Source: Ziziphus jujuba
Taxonomy: Eukaryota > Streptophyta > Magnoliopsida > Rosales > Rhamnaceae
NCBI RefSeq assembly: GCF_031755915.1
Contig: NC_083383.1
Location: 372,501 to 436,500, forward strand
Reading direction: 5' to 3'
DNA length: 64,000 nucleotides
The notes beneath the pieces were generated by a model that was not told the origin of the DNA, did no database searches, and saw nothing but the letters and a program-made list of their open reading frames with translations. Below, piece by piece: positions 11,213 through 21,317 of this stretch (position 1 is its first letter; every line of letters begins with the position of its first letter). The position numbers were made by a program, and so were the translations under genes.

Positions 11213-12290
11213 TTACCTGTTTTTGTAGTTCCTTTGTTTCTTTGGGATTGCTTCTATATGCAGGTATATTTGGTATGGTAGCCCCTCGAACAAAGTCAAT
11301 TTTGGAATTTCATCCAGAAAGACATCTTCAAAATCTTGCAAAAGTGAAAGAATTGAACTTGGCAATTCAAGTTCTTTAAGGTTAGCTTGATCATTAAAAT
11401 AATTATCTTTATAAAGCATGACCAGCAATGGTTTCTTACTCAAGATAGCTTTATTTACATCTCCAAAACTCAAATAAAATTTTTTATTCTTTCTTTCTTT
11501 TCTTTCTTTCCCTCTCTCTCTCTCGGCCACCACACAATTTCCATCACTCTCGGCTTTTCTCACACTCTTGGGTTTCTCTCCCCTTTTCACATCACTTTTG
11601 GTTTCTCTTGGTTTTTCCACTCAAGTTGGATCTTAGAACACTTACCTGGTTGGTCTTGCAAGGCTTGGACCCCTTGGATGGGTGCTGTTGCCATGGGGGC
11701 CATGCTAGCTCTCTCATTGAGTTGTTTGGCCACCCTCCTTTGTTGATTTGTATTTGATCTTTGTGCACCTCTTTAGAAGTTAATGCCTCAAGCTTGACCT
11801 TCTTACGTTTAAATCTAAAAAAAATACTATTCTTTCTTCCATAATGAATAGTATCTCTATGAAGTAAAATATGTCCCGCATGCATAGGCACAACATCATA
11901 TAGAACCACATCCGCATATTTATCAATGCTGAATTTTACTTTGGCTTGTTTATTAAGTTTCATCTGACCAGTATCATTAAGTCATTGTAACCTATATGCT
12001 TCTGGATGTTTAATTGTTGTCTAGCCTGATTTATCTACCATAAGATTACTAATTACATTAGTACAACTCCCACTATCAATAATCATGCTACAAATCTTAC
12101 CTTGGATCTCACATTGGGTGTGGAAGATGTTCTCTCTTTGAATCTCATCCTCATCTTTGTATGCAGCCAGCACTCTCCTAGAAACCAAGCTTAATTTAGC
12201 ATGGGAAGCATTCAAATTTTTGACCTCACCTTCAAGCTCTTCCTCCTCCTCTTGCTCGATTTCATCACCACTCCCCTCACTTTCCAATTA
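11213..12290 (-). pseudogene. Gypsy protease and protease-RT linker
   Basis: Minus-strand frames 12021-12287, 11592-11963 and 11213-11620 hold the end of gag, the aspartic protease and a charged linker. The protease active site reads [12 protein letters not shown] near 12080. Further on come KVKFSIDKYADVVLYDVVP and HAGHILL, then the [26 protein letters not shown] linker that is shared by all gypsy elements in this window. Stop codons and phase changes separate the frames. Confidence 0.85.
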
Positions 12291-12569
12291 TAGCTCACCA
12301 TCACCCTTTAACACCATGAATCTTCTATTCGGGCATTGGCTAGTGATGTGTCCTCATCCCTGGCACTTAAAACAAATAATTTCTCTTGTTCTTGAAGGTT
12401 TAGGATCAGATTTTACCTCATTTTTATATGCTTGGACAGATTCGGCTTTAAGCTCCTTTCTTGGCTGATTGGTGCTTTCTTCTCCCACCTTCGGCTTTGG
12501 CTTGCTTTCATAGATTGGATTGTTTCTCCAGCCACTTGGAATTAATGTTCTGCTTTTGGAAATTCCTCC

Positions 12570-13490
12570 AAACTATGAGCCTACACCCCTCCTCTTGAAT
12601 TGATGCTCCAATTTAATAGCCACATGCAACATCTCCTCTAATTCCACATATTGTTGCAATTCTAGTTGGTTGGCTATCTCACGATTCAAACCACAAAGGA
12701 ATCTTGCCATGGTTGCTTCTCTATCCCCATTCATGTTTAATCTCATCATAACCATCTCCATCTCCTTGTAATAATCCTCCACGGACCTACTTCCTTAAGA
12801 TAGGGATTGAAGCCTTTGATGCAGCAACCTATGATAATGTGATGGTACGAACCGCTTCCTCATGGCTCCTTTCATTTGGCGCCATGTAGTGATCAAGTCA
12901 TCACCAACTCTCCTTCGGGTGTTTTTCTCATTGGTCCACCATTGGAGTGCATAATAACCAAACTTCATTGCTAGCCACTTCACCTTCTTGGCCTCTGAAT
13001 AATTATGACAATAAAAAATCATCTCCATTCTTTCCTCCCATTCCAAATATGCTTCCGGATCACTTTTTCCCATGAAAGGTGGAATGTTTACCTTGATATT
13101 CCCTAGATCATCATCTTCATTCCTCGCTGGTCTCCCATAGATTTTCCTTTCTTGAGGTTCAAAAATTTCATCAAACCCCTCATCCAAGTCATCTCCAAAG
13201 TTACTTCCCCCAAATTCCTCTATTGGTCTCCCTCGGTCTCCTTGACCTCGACCTCGACCTCCATGAGCATCCAACCTTATATTCGGCCCTCTCTGTGATG
13301 TTTCTATCATTTCCATCCTTTGATCTATGTTATCAAATCGGGCATTCATCCGCTACAATTGCTTCAATATAGCCCTCATGTCCATTTACTCACCACTCCC
13401 CGAAGCTCGGGAACCACCATAGAATCCTACGGACTCTTCTTCATTAATTCTTAAAGGTGGATCTCCTCTTCTCACCCTTAAATCTGCCAT
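12570..13490 (-). pseudogene. Gypsy gag
   Basis: Starts at an ATG near 13490 (MADLRVRRGDPPLRINEE) and matches the gag at 40670. An in-frame stop follows before 13349. The 12795-13349 frame contains the capsid-like block NIKVNIPPFMGKSDPEAYLE, then QWWTNEKNTRRRVGDDLITT and MRKRFVPSHYHRLLHQRL; 12573-12782 continues with [17 protein letters not shown] and [20 protein letters not shown]. The zinc-knuckle region lies to the left near 12330-12370 and is degenerate. One frame break separates the two main blocks. Confidence 0.9.
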
Positions 13491-14443
13491 GTTAGTATGA
13501 ATAATAGAAAAATAAAATAAGATCTCACCAAATTCACTCCCTCACGTGTTTCACTCAAACAAGGTCTTGACACTCGTGTTTCCACACTAGTTTCGGCTTT
13601 TATCCTTATTTAAGCTCACACACTCTTGCCTTTTTCCACTCGATGAATTATCTTGAAGTTCTAATTAAAACATCCAAAAAAAAGCAATTAGATCACAAGT
13701 ATGTTTTAATTAAACTTATCAACAAAATAGTAGAAAAAAAATGAGTAATACCGAATGAATTAACAAATCCTAGTTTATGGCTTTTCTAGGCAAAATAAGG
13801 CAAATTAATGAGAAAATTTTGGAATTTTTAAGAACTGGACCAGATGGTAAGAAATTAAGGATTCAAGAATAAAATTTAGGAAAAATAATTTCAAACATGA
13901 ACAAGAATCAAATCGAACAAAAATATAGAATAGTGCTGGTTGTTGTCCTTGTAATTCAAGTTTTGTATCAAATCTTTCAACTAATTTTAGTCCAAATAAT
14001 TTGAACACCCAAAATTCAAATATTCAGCAACAGAAATAATTCTCCAGCAACTCCAAATATTGAATAAATAATCAACAAAACAGCAGCTCCAATAATTTCC
14101 AGCAAACAAATCAAACTCCAACAAACCGATTTTTTTTTTTATTCGGCCTTTTTTCTTCTTTTTTTTTTTTTCAACTCACAGGACATAAAACAATTGCAGT
14201 AACAAGAATCAAAACCAAAATTTCAATTCCAACACCAAATAATAACCAAACCTGTGACCTCCTAAACAAAATACGAGTTGTCTAGTTTTTTTTTTTTTTT
14301 AATATCTGTTCGGGTTTTTTTTTTTTTTTGAATATACGAATGTAAATATTTAAGAAAAAAGTAGTAAATAAAAATCAACAAAAACCATAATAGGAATAAT
14401 GATGAAAAACAACCACCAAACTAGGAAACAAAAATATGATAAA
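13491..14443 (-). other. Gypsy 5' leader (noncoding), left part
   Basis: Noncoding AT-rich sequence between the primer site and gag, with homopolymer T/A runs. It is collinear in reverse with 39530-40669 of the complete element. The leader continues at 20375-20523 on the other side of the copia insertion. Confidence 0.8.
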
Positions 14444-14448
14444 ACTAG

Positions 14449-15267
14449 TGATGGAATTTGGTGTAGGTTTATGTTGTTGTACCCTAGAGTACAATCATTC
14501 AAGGTGTTAGTCAAGAATGATTGTTGTTGGTTCTTGGTTCTTGATTTTGTTTTTTTTTTTTTGGGTTTGTTAAGGTTTTGTTTCTGGTTTTAATGGAGGT
14601 TTAGGGTTCTTGGGAAGGTTGTTAGCTTTTGGGAAGAAGAAGAAACCAAAATGTAGTAGTAACTCTAATCAATGTGTTGGGCATGCAAGAAACCTTCTTT
14701 AATGGGCAGTTCAGCTTGTCTAAGGCATTTGAATTTGAAAACCAGCTCCATTTGACTTGAAAATTGGAGGGAAGGCTTTTTGAATATTAAAATATGCTCT
14801 AGCCGAAAACCAGATAAAACAAAGTCCATTTACCCATACAAAAGTAATCAAACCCGAGGCAGTTTTGCCCAGTTTTCTGGGCAACAAAACTGCACAAGGG
14901 TCAGATTGTTTTGGGCTTAACTCCGCCTTCCCAGCTCCAAATTGGGCCATTCTTTTTGTTGCTACTTCCTCTACATATCTAGTTTATGATATCCAAAATT
15001 TAGATCCAAATCCCAAACCTTCTTCAAACGGCATCCAAGGAAGTGGACTTATGTTGCTGGAAATACAATTCCAGCAACCAGACAAAAAGCCCCTAAGCTT
15101 AGTTAATGAGCTTAGGGCATTAAAAAAAGGATATTGTTCTTAAACATTACAAGATAAAATAAAATTCATAAACATAAATAATGTTTGTTCTTTGATGTTG
15201 CAAAATAAAGAGTGCAAGTGTAACCGAACTACCTTGCACATTGTGGCAAGATCACCACATTTCAACA
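14449..15267 (-). repeat. Copia 3' LTR (819 bp)
   Basis: Plus-strand text begins TGATGGAATTTGG and ends CACATTTCAACA. It lacks a stretch of about 180 bp that the other LTR has (near 19580-19755), and carries about 50 bp near 14490-14540 that the other lacks. Confidence 0.93.
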
Positions 15268-17690
15268 CTCCTCCTTGGTGTTCTTGCTTGAAATATTTAG
15301 AAGCTTCCTCAAGGTCTCAAATCTTGCTTGTGGAAGTGGCTTGGTGAAGAAATCTGCAAGGTTATCTTCGGTCTTGATATATTCCAAGCTAACTTCTCCA
15401 TTTTCTTCAAACTCCCTCAAAGAGTGATACTTCACCGGTATGTGTTTTGTCCTTCCATGTTGAACGGGGTTCTTGGCTATTGATATGGCTAAAGTGTTAT
15501 CACATTTGATGATGGTTGAACCCTCTTGAGGATAACCAAGGTCCTCCAATAATTTCCTAAGCCAAATGCATTGATTTGCACATGAAGAGCAAGCAATGTA
15601 CTCGGCTTCGGCGGTGCTTTGAGCGGTTGTTGCTTGCTTCTTTGCATTCCATGAGAATGGTCCACTACCAACTGAGAAAAGATACCCTGAAGTGCTCTTC
15701 ATATCATCCAAGCATCCAGCCCAATCACTATCCGAGTAGGCCATTAATTTCATCATATCTTGCCTATCATACCAAACTCCAAAGTCTTGTGTTCCTTTTA
15801 AGTATCTAAGAATTCTTTTAGCACCTACAAAATGGTTTTGGGATGGTGCCTGCATATATCTAGACAAAACACATGTGGCATGCATAATATCTGGTCTTGA
15901 TGAACATACATAGAGCAAACTTCCTATCATGCTTCTATATAGGGTCGGGTTTACCTTTGGTGTGCCATCCTCCTTCTTGTATTTGTCTCCTTGTCTCATT
16001 GGTGTTGACATTGGCTTGCATTCATCAAGGTTGAACTTTCTCAAAAGATCTTTGATATATTTCTCTTGTGATATGAAAATACCCCTAGAGCATTGCATCA
16101 CTTCCACTCCAAGGAAGTAATTCATTTCACCAAGGCTTGACATGTCAAACTCCTTTTCAAGTTCATTTTTCAAAACTTCCACATTCTTTTCATTTTCACC
16201 CGTGACCAACAAATCATCCACATAGAGTGAGATAACAATCATGCCTTCTTCATTCCTTATGTATAGTGTTGGCTCATTTGGACTCCTCCTAAAGCCTTGA
16301 TAGGTCAAGTAACCATCAATCTTGCCATACCAAGCCCTAGGTGCTTGCTTTAACCCATAAAGTGCCTTGTGTAGAAGGTAGACTTTGTCCTCATGTCCTT
16401 GAACAATGAAGCCCTCAGGTTGCTTGACATAAACCTCCTCTTGAAGCACACAATTCAAGAAAGTCGACTTTACATCAAGGTGGTACACCTTCCATGACAT
16501 TGAGGCCGAGATCGATAAGATGAGCCTTATGGTCTCCATTCTTGCAACCGGTGCAAATGTCTCTCCATAATCTACACCCGCTTGTTGTGCATAGCCTTTT
16601 GCCACAAGCCTTGCCTTGTGCTTGCATATTGTTCCATCCGGGTTGAACTTGGTCCTAAAGATCCACTTTACACCAATTGGTTTATTGTTTTTAGGTTTAG
16701 AAACCAAAGACCAAGTTTCATTCTTTTCTATCATATTCATTTCGGTTTGCATGGCCTCCATCCACTCTTTCTTTTGCATAGCTTCCTGAGCATTGGTAGG
16801 ATCACTCAAGGTAACATTGCACCTTTCATATATTTCGCACAATGCCCTTTCTCCTCTAACTCCATCTTCAATCTCCAATTCGGCTCCAATGGTCTCAAGT
16901 GCATCCTCCTCATCATCTTCATTTTCTTCATTGTCATTGTCATTGGTTACTTCTTCTTCATCATCCAACCGAGCATTATCTTCATAGACAAGAAGCTCCT
17001 CCTTTATCCAATCCCAAACAGCATCTTCAAAAATCCTCACATCCCTTGTTACCACAAGTTTCTTGGTTTCCAAGTTGAAAATACTAAAACCTTTGGTAAC
17101 CTCACTAAAGCCGACCAAGATGCCCACATTTGCCCTTTTGTCAAGCTTGTTTCTCATGTGTGGATGAACATGAAGAAAACACACACTTCCAAAGATTTTT
17201 ATGTTGTACAAAGATGGTTTTTCTCCATACCATATCTCATAGGGTGTCTTGGACTCATTGGCTTTGGTGTATGCTCGGTTTTGGATGTAGCTAGCCATGT
17301 ATATGGCTTCGGCCCAAAACTTCTTTGGCATGTTCTTCTCATGTATCATGCACCTTGTCATCTCCATCAAGGTCCTATTTTTCCTCTCACAAATACCATT
17401 TTGTTGTGGTGTGTATGGTGTTGTGAATTGATGCACCATTCCATTTTCTTTGCAAAAATCCTCCATAGCCAAGCTTGTATATTCTCCACCATTTTCGGTT
17501 CTCAAGCACTTCATCTTTGCATTGCTTTGGGTTTCCACCATCTTCTTGAATTCCATGAACTTCTCAAGAACTTGTGACTTGGTTGTTAGAAAATATACCC
17601 AACACATCCTTGAGTAGTCATCAATGAAGGTTAGAAAGTACTTACATCCTCCAATTGATGACAAACTCATCGGTCCATACACATCCGAAT
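15262..17690 (-). CDS. Copia integrase, reverse transcriptase, RNase H
   Basis: Over 800 codons open; the ATG-like start in the frame is a GTG within HSDVYGPMS, so the frame enters from upstream. Integrase core: first Asp in HSDVYGP, then RTENGGEYTS at residues 61-70 where the second catalytic position is Glu instead of the usual Asp, and the final Glu in GICERKNRTL (residue 99). RT: KARLVAKGYAQQAGVDY near 357-373, first Asp in LDVKSTFLN (403), catalytic YVDDLLVTG (487-495). RNase H follows with SDSDWAGCLDDMKSTSGY and AEAEYIACSS. The stop falls in the first bases of the 3' LTR and the 3' end overlaps the purine tract, as is common in copia. Whether it is expressed is unknown. Confidence 0.95.
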
Positions 17691-18277
17691 GGACTAGCTC
17701 AAGCTTCTTCTTAGCTCTCCATGAACCGGCTTTAGGGAATGGAAGCCGTGTGGATTTCCCTAGTTGGCATACATCACATAGGCTTTCATCTCCTAAATCT
17801 TTGGCATGTCCTTCACAATGGCATTGGTGTTTTTCATGGCACTATAGCCAGATTGCCCAAGCCTTTTATGCCAAAGTTGAGAAATAGACTCCACTTTGGT
17901 TTTTAAGGCTTGTTCATTCTTAACTAGGTCCAATCTATACCTTTTGTCTTCAATGTTACCTTAAACAACTCATTACCACAAGCATCATATATGATACATT
18001 CATCTTTTGCAAAATTTAACGCAAAGCCTCTTTCTACCAATTGTGCTACACTAAGCAAGTTTTCACATAAACTAGGAACATATAGCACATCTTTTATCAT
18101 TTTGGTACCTTCCTTGGTGTTCAAGCACACATCTCCTTTGCCTTCTACTTTCATGAACTGGCCATCACCAATCTTCACTTTGGTTTTGTAGTTTCGGTCA
18201 AGCTCCATAAACATACTTGTGGCTTTAAGGCATGTGGCCACAAATAGGTTCTCGGCTTCTTCATTAACCACATTGGC
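17691..18277 (-). pseudogene. Copia protease and GAG-pre-integrase zinc region
   Basis: Continues the gag frame after one TAA at 18278-18280: ANVVNEEAENLFVATCLKAT, then KIGDGQFMKVEGKGDVCL and VLYVPSLCENLLSVAQL, the usual C-terminal half of the copia aspartic protease. The frame stops at 17924. The pre-integrase zinc segment (LWHKRLGQSGY near 17850) is in another phase, so a frameshift separates gag-protease from integrase-RT. Confidence 0.85.
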
Positions 18278-19201
18278 TTATTGTCTCCTTTGCTTGCAAA
18301 CTTTGGCAATGTTGCCTTTTCCTCCACATCTTTCACAAGATGCATCCGGCCTCCAAAAACACTTGGATGGTGGATGTCCAAGCTTCTTGCAATGAGGGCA
18401 AAGTGGATGCCCTCCTCGGTTTTGATGGCTTTGTTGTTGTTGCTGTTGATTCCATCCACTTTTGTTGTTGTTTGTGTTGTTGTTGGTTGTAAAACCGGTT
18501 TGGTTGGTGTTGTTGCTCTTCCTTCCTTTATTCTTCTTTTTGTTGCCGTGGCCACCATAGAATGCACTCTCTATGGTCTCCTCCTTTCTAATGGCTCTCC
18601 TTTGTTCGGTTGCTTGAAGAGCATTGATGAGCTCACTCAAGGTTATTTCACTAAGATTTCTAGATTCTTCAAGGGAGGAAATCTTAGCTTCAAACTTTTC
18701 GGGTAAGCTCACCAATACTTTCTCTACTACCCTTTGATCGGTCAATTGCTCACCAAGGACCCGAATTTGATTTACCACTTTGAGCATCCTTTCCATGAAA
18801 TCCTTGACAAGCTCATTCTCCTTCATCTTCAAGGTCTCAAACTCTCTTCTTAGGTTTAAAACTTGCATTTGTTGAGTTCTAGTATTTCCATGGAACTCCT
18901 CTTGAAGCTTTATCCAAACCTCTCTAATACTTGTGCATAACATTATCCTTGTAGAAATAGAATCACTCACGGAGGAGTGCAAGGCAGTGAGGGCCTTGAA
19001 CCCCTTGGCAACTTCGGCCTCATGTGCATTTCTTTGTGCTTGGGTTGCATTAGCTCTCAACTCTTCCACTACATAACCTTCTTCTATGACTTCCCATAAA
19101 CTAAAGGCTTGAAGGTAGGCTTTCATTTTTATACTCCAAATGGAATAGTTTTGGCTCTCAAACTCAGGTGGTGTTGGGGTTGCAAAGGATTGTGAGGCCA
19201 T
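18278..19201 (-). CDS. Copia gag (UBN2-type) with two zinc knuckles
   Basis: Best start is the ATG at 19199-19201 (MASQSFATPTPPEF); the frame is open further upstream but that lies in the leader. Contains the gag signatures NYSIWSIKMKAYLQAFSLWE, TALHSSVSDSISTRI, IREVWIKLQEEFHG and VEKVLVSLPEKFEAKISSLE. Near the end a CCHC knuckle CPHCKKLGHPPSKC is intact, while a second one, CERCGGKGNIAKVC, has Asn in place of the zinc-binding His. Ends with TAA directly in frame with protease, so gag and protease were once one frame (or are translated by readthrough). Confidence 0.9.
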   Translation of the reverse strand: MASQSFATPTPPEFESQNYSIWSIKMKAYLQAFSLWEVIEEGYVVEELRANATQAQRNAHEAEVAKGFKALTALHSSVSDSISTRIMLCTSIREVWIKLQEEFHGNTRTQQMQVLNLRREFETLKMKENELVKDFMERMLKVVNQIRVLGEQLTDQRVVEKVLVSLPEKFEAKISSLEESRNLSEITLSELINALQATEQRRAIRKEETIESAFYGGHGNKKKNKGRKSNNTNQTGFTTNNNTNNNKSGWNQQQQQQSHQNRGGHPLCPHCKKLGHPPSKCFWRPDASCERCGGKGNIAKVCKQRRQ

Positions 19202-19390
19202 TTGAAAAAATGATTTTTGAAAAGTTTTGAAAAATGGACACAAGAACAAGCTCTCGGGTGGTGGTGTTTTGGTGAGTTTCAACTAGTCTTTTTGGGAGGT
19301 TTTGGTTTCGGTTGGAAGGCTTTAGGTGGGGGATCCTCTCACAAATAAAATGGTCTGGGTTGAAAGCTCACAAGGTCCTAAGAAATTACA

Positions 19391-19406
19391 CTATGCTCTG
19401 ATACCA
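19391..19406 (-). other. Copia primer-binding site (tRNA-iMet)
   Basis: TGGTATCAGAGCATAG on the minus strand, immediately next to the 5' LTR; the first 12 bases are the standard complement of the plant initiator tRNA-Met 3' end. Confidence 0.9.
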
Positions 19407-20369
19407 TGATGGAATTTGCTGTAGGTTTATGTTGTTGCATTCTTGGTTCTTGATTTTGTTTTTTTTTTTTTTTTTTTTGGGTTTGTTAAGGTTTTTTTTC
19501 TGGTTTTAATGGAGGTGTATGGCTCTTGAGAAGGTTGTTAGCTTTTGGGAAGAAGAAGAAACCAAAATGTAGTAGTTGAGAAAGCGAGAGCCAAAAATGT
19601 TCTTTTTCAAAATCTGTTTTTTTGAATATTTTCTTTCTCAACGTTTTTCATTACAATTTTCATACTTTTAAATACATCAAAAAGACAATAAGGCATGCTT
19701 CCATATTGATCAATAAATACAAAAGCATTAAAAGTAACCAACCAAGCCAAACTACCTCAACTAACTCTAATCAATGTGCTGGGCATGCAAGAAACCTTCT
19801 TTAATGGGCAGTTCAGCTTGTCTAAGGCATTTGAATTTGAAAACCAGCTCCATTTGACTTGAAAATTGGAGGGAAGACTTTTTGAATATTAGACTATGTT
19901 ATAGCCAAAAATCAGATAAAACAAAGTCCATTTACCCATTCAAAAGTAATCAAACCCGAGGCAGTTTTGCCCAGTTTTCTGGGCAACAAAACTGCACAAG
20001 GGTCAGATTGTTTTGGGCTTAACTCAGCCTTCCTATCTCCAAATCAGAACATTCTTTTTGTTGCTGCTTCCTCTGCATATCTAGTTTATGATATCTAGAA
20101 TTCAGATCCAAATCCCAAACCTTCTTCAAACGGCATCCAAGGAAGTGGACTTATGTTGCTGGAAATACAATTCCAGCAATTAGACAAAAAGCCCCTAAGC
20201 TTAGTTAATGAGCTTAGGGCATTACAAAAAGGATATTGTTCTTAAACATTACAAGATAAAATAAAATGCATAAACATAAATAATGTTTGGTCTTTGATGT
20301 TGCAAAATAAAGAGTGCAAGTGTAACCGAACTACCTTGCACATTGTGGCAAGATCACCACATTTCAACA
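19407..20369 (-). repeat. Copia 5' LTR (963 bp)
   Basis: TGATGGAATTTGC...CACATTTCAACA on the plus strand; partner of 14449-15267. Followed by ACTAG. Contains a long T run near 19460-19480. Confidence 0.93.
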
Positions 20370-20523
20370 ACTAGGAGATCCTAATTCAACTAGGAATGAA
20401 TTTTTTTTTTTTTTTAAATATGCAAAACGTGTATGATGATAGAAACAACCTTAACCTAATGCTAAAATTGCAGATTAACCCAAAGAACAAATAAAGCAAA
20501 TAAAATTTGGCTTTAATACCAAA

Positions 20524-21060
20524 TGATACGAACCTAGGATGACCTGCGCCTAAACCCATATTATATTAGCCCGGATCTAATTATGTTCAAGTTCTAATGG
20601 TCACCTTGACCCATAAACAACCTATGATTAGAACCTTGGTAGATAATAAAGACACCACAATAGGTGATGGAAGGCCTATTGATAAGTCAAACTAAAACAC
20701 TCATTCACTAATGGTGTTTTAGGTGTTCAAAAGAACAAAGAGAATTCAATCTCAAAAATAATTTTTTGTATGAATAAAGTACTGAATGTTATTGATAAAA
20801 CTAGCCCTTAAATAGCCTAAAAAGTTACAAAATAAAACCCTCAGTAACTAGGTAAAATCGGCCACTAAAAGAAAAGGAAACAAATTGGCCGAATTTTACA
20901 CTAATTTCCTAAACTAATTTGTATTAATTAATTCCTTTATTTTGAATAAGGAATTAATTCATTTACAATGAAAAAATAATAAGATAATAACTTTCGTAAG
21001 TTGATTTGTTCAGCCAATAAATAAATGAAAACAAAACAAAAAGTCAAACGCAAATTAGGT
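20524..21060 (-). repeat. Gypsy 5' LTR, outer part lost
   Basis: Begins TGATACGAACCTAGGATGACC, adjacent to the degenerate primer site of the element that ends at 9729. Collinear with the LTR at 2857 for about 535 bp, then cut off at the plastid rrn4.5-rrn5 spacer (TTCATGTTGTCAAAGAG). Confidence 0.88.
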
Positions 21061-21137
21061 TCATGTTGTCAAAGAGTTGAACAATGAAAACAAAGGGTGT
21101 GTGCTTGATCAAATTGATCAGGTCATGTAGGAACAAA

Positions 21138-21235
21138 GTTCAAGTCTACCGGTCTATTAGGATGCCTGCATACATCACTGCACTTCCGCTTGACACATAT
21201 CGTAATGCTAAAAGGCTCGTCTCGCCATGACCTTC
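21138..21235 (-). pseudogene. rrn4.5: Plastid 4.5S rRNA copy
   Basis: Minus strand begins GAAGGTCATGGCGAGACGAG and ends ACCGGTAGACTTGAAC, the ends of chloroplast 4.5S rRNA. 98 nt against the usual 103, with a small internal deletion and substitutions (for example CpG to CpA in the 5' segment). The plastid spacer towards rrn5 is present at 21061-21137; rrn5 itself is absent. Confidence 0.93.
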
Positions 21236-21317
21236 TCTTGAATTCTCAAAACTTTTGTCGCTCCACCCCCGCAGGGCAGAAAACCCATCGTTGTTTTGGC
21301 TGTGCTATCGGAAGCTT

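Larger units (their letters stand above)
14449..20369 (-). mobile_element. Complete Ty1/copia retrotransposon
   Basis: Bounded by LTRs 14449-15267 (3') and 19407-20369 (5') and flanked by the 5-bp duplication ACTAG (14444-14448 and 20370-20374). The primer site TGGTATCAGAGCATAG, complementary to the 3' end of initiator tRNA-Met, abuts the 5' LTR at 19391-19406 (minus strand); a purine tract (CACCAAGGAGGAG) abuts the 3' LTR. Gene order gag, protease, integrase, RT, RNase H is that of copia. An in-frame stop after gag and a frame break before integrase make it unlikely to be autonomous. Confidence 0.96.
9729..21060 (-). mobile_element. Ty3/gypsy element, truncated both ends, with nested copia
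   Basis: Minus-strand order from the right: part of the 5' LTR (20524-21060), a degenerate tRNA-Met primer site beside it (TGGTATTAAAGCC), leader (20375-20523 and 13491-14443), gag, protease, linker, RT, RNase H and the first part of integrase, ending near 9729. The rest of integrase and the whole 3' LTR are missing, and the 5' LTR lacks its outer half, so there is no target duplication. A copia element (14449-20369) interrupts the leader. Both ends abut plastid DNA. Confidence 0.9.

Noticed and set aside
16582..17577. 331-codon ORF on the plus strand
   Set aside because: It lies antisense to the copia integrase-RT frame, whose motifs are clear. Shadow frame.
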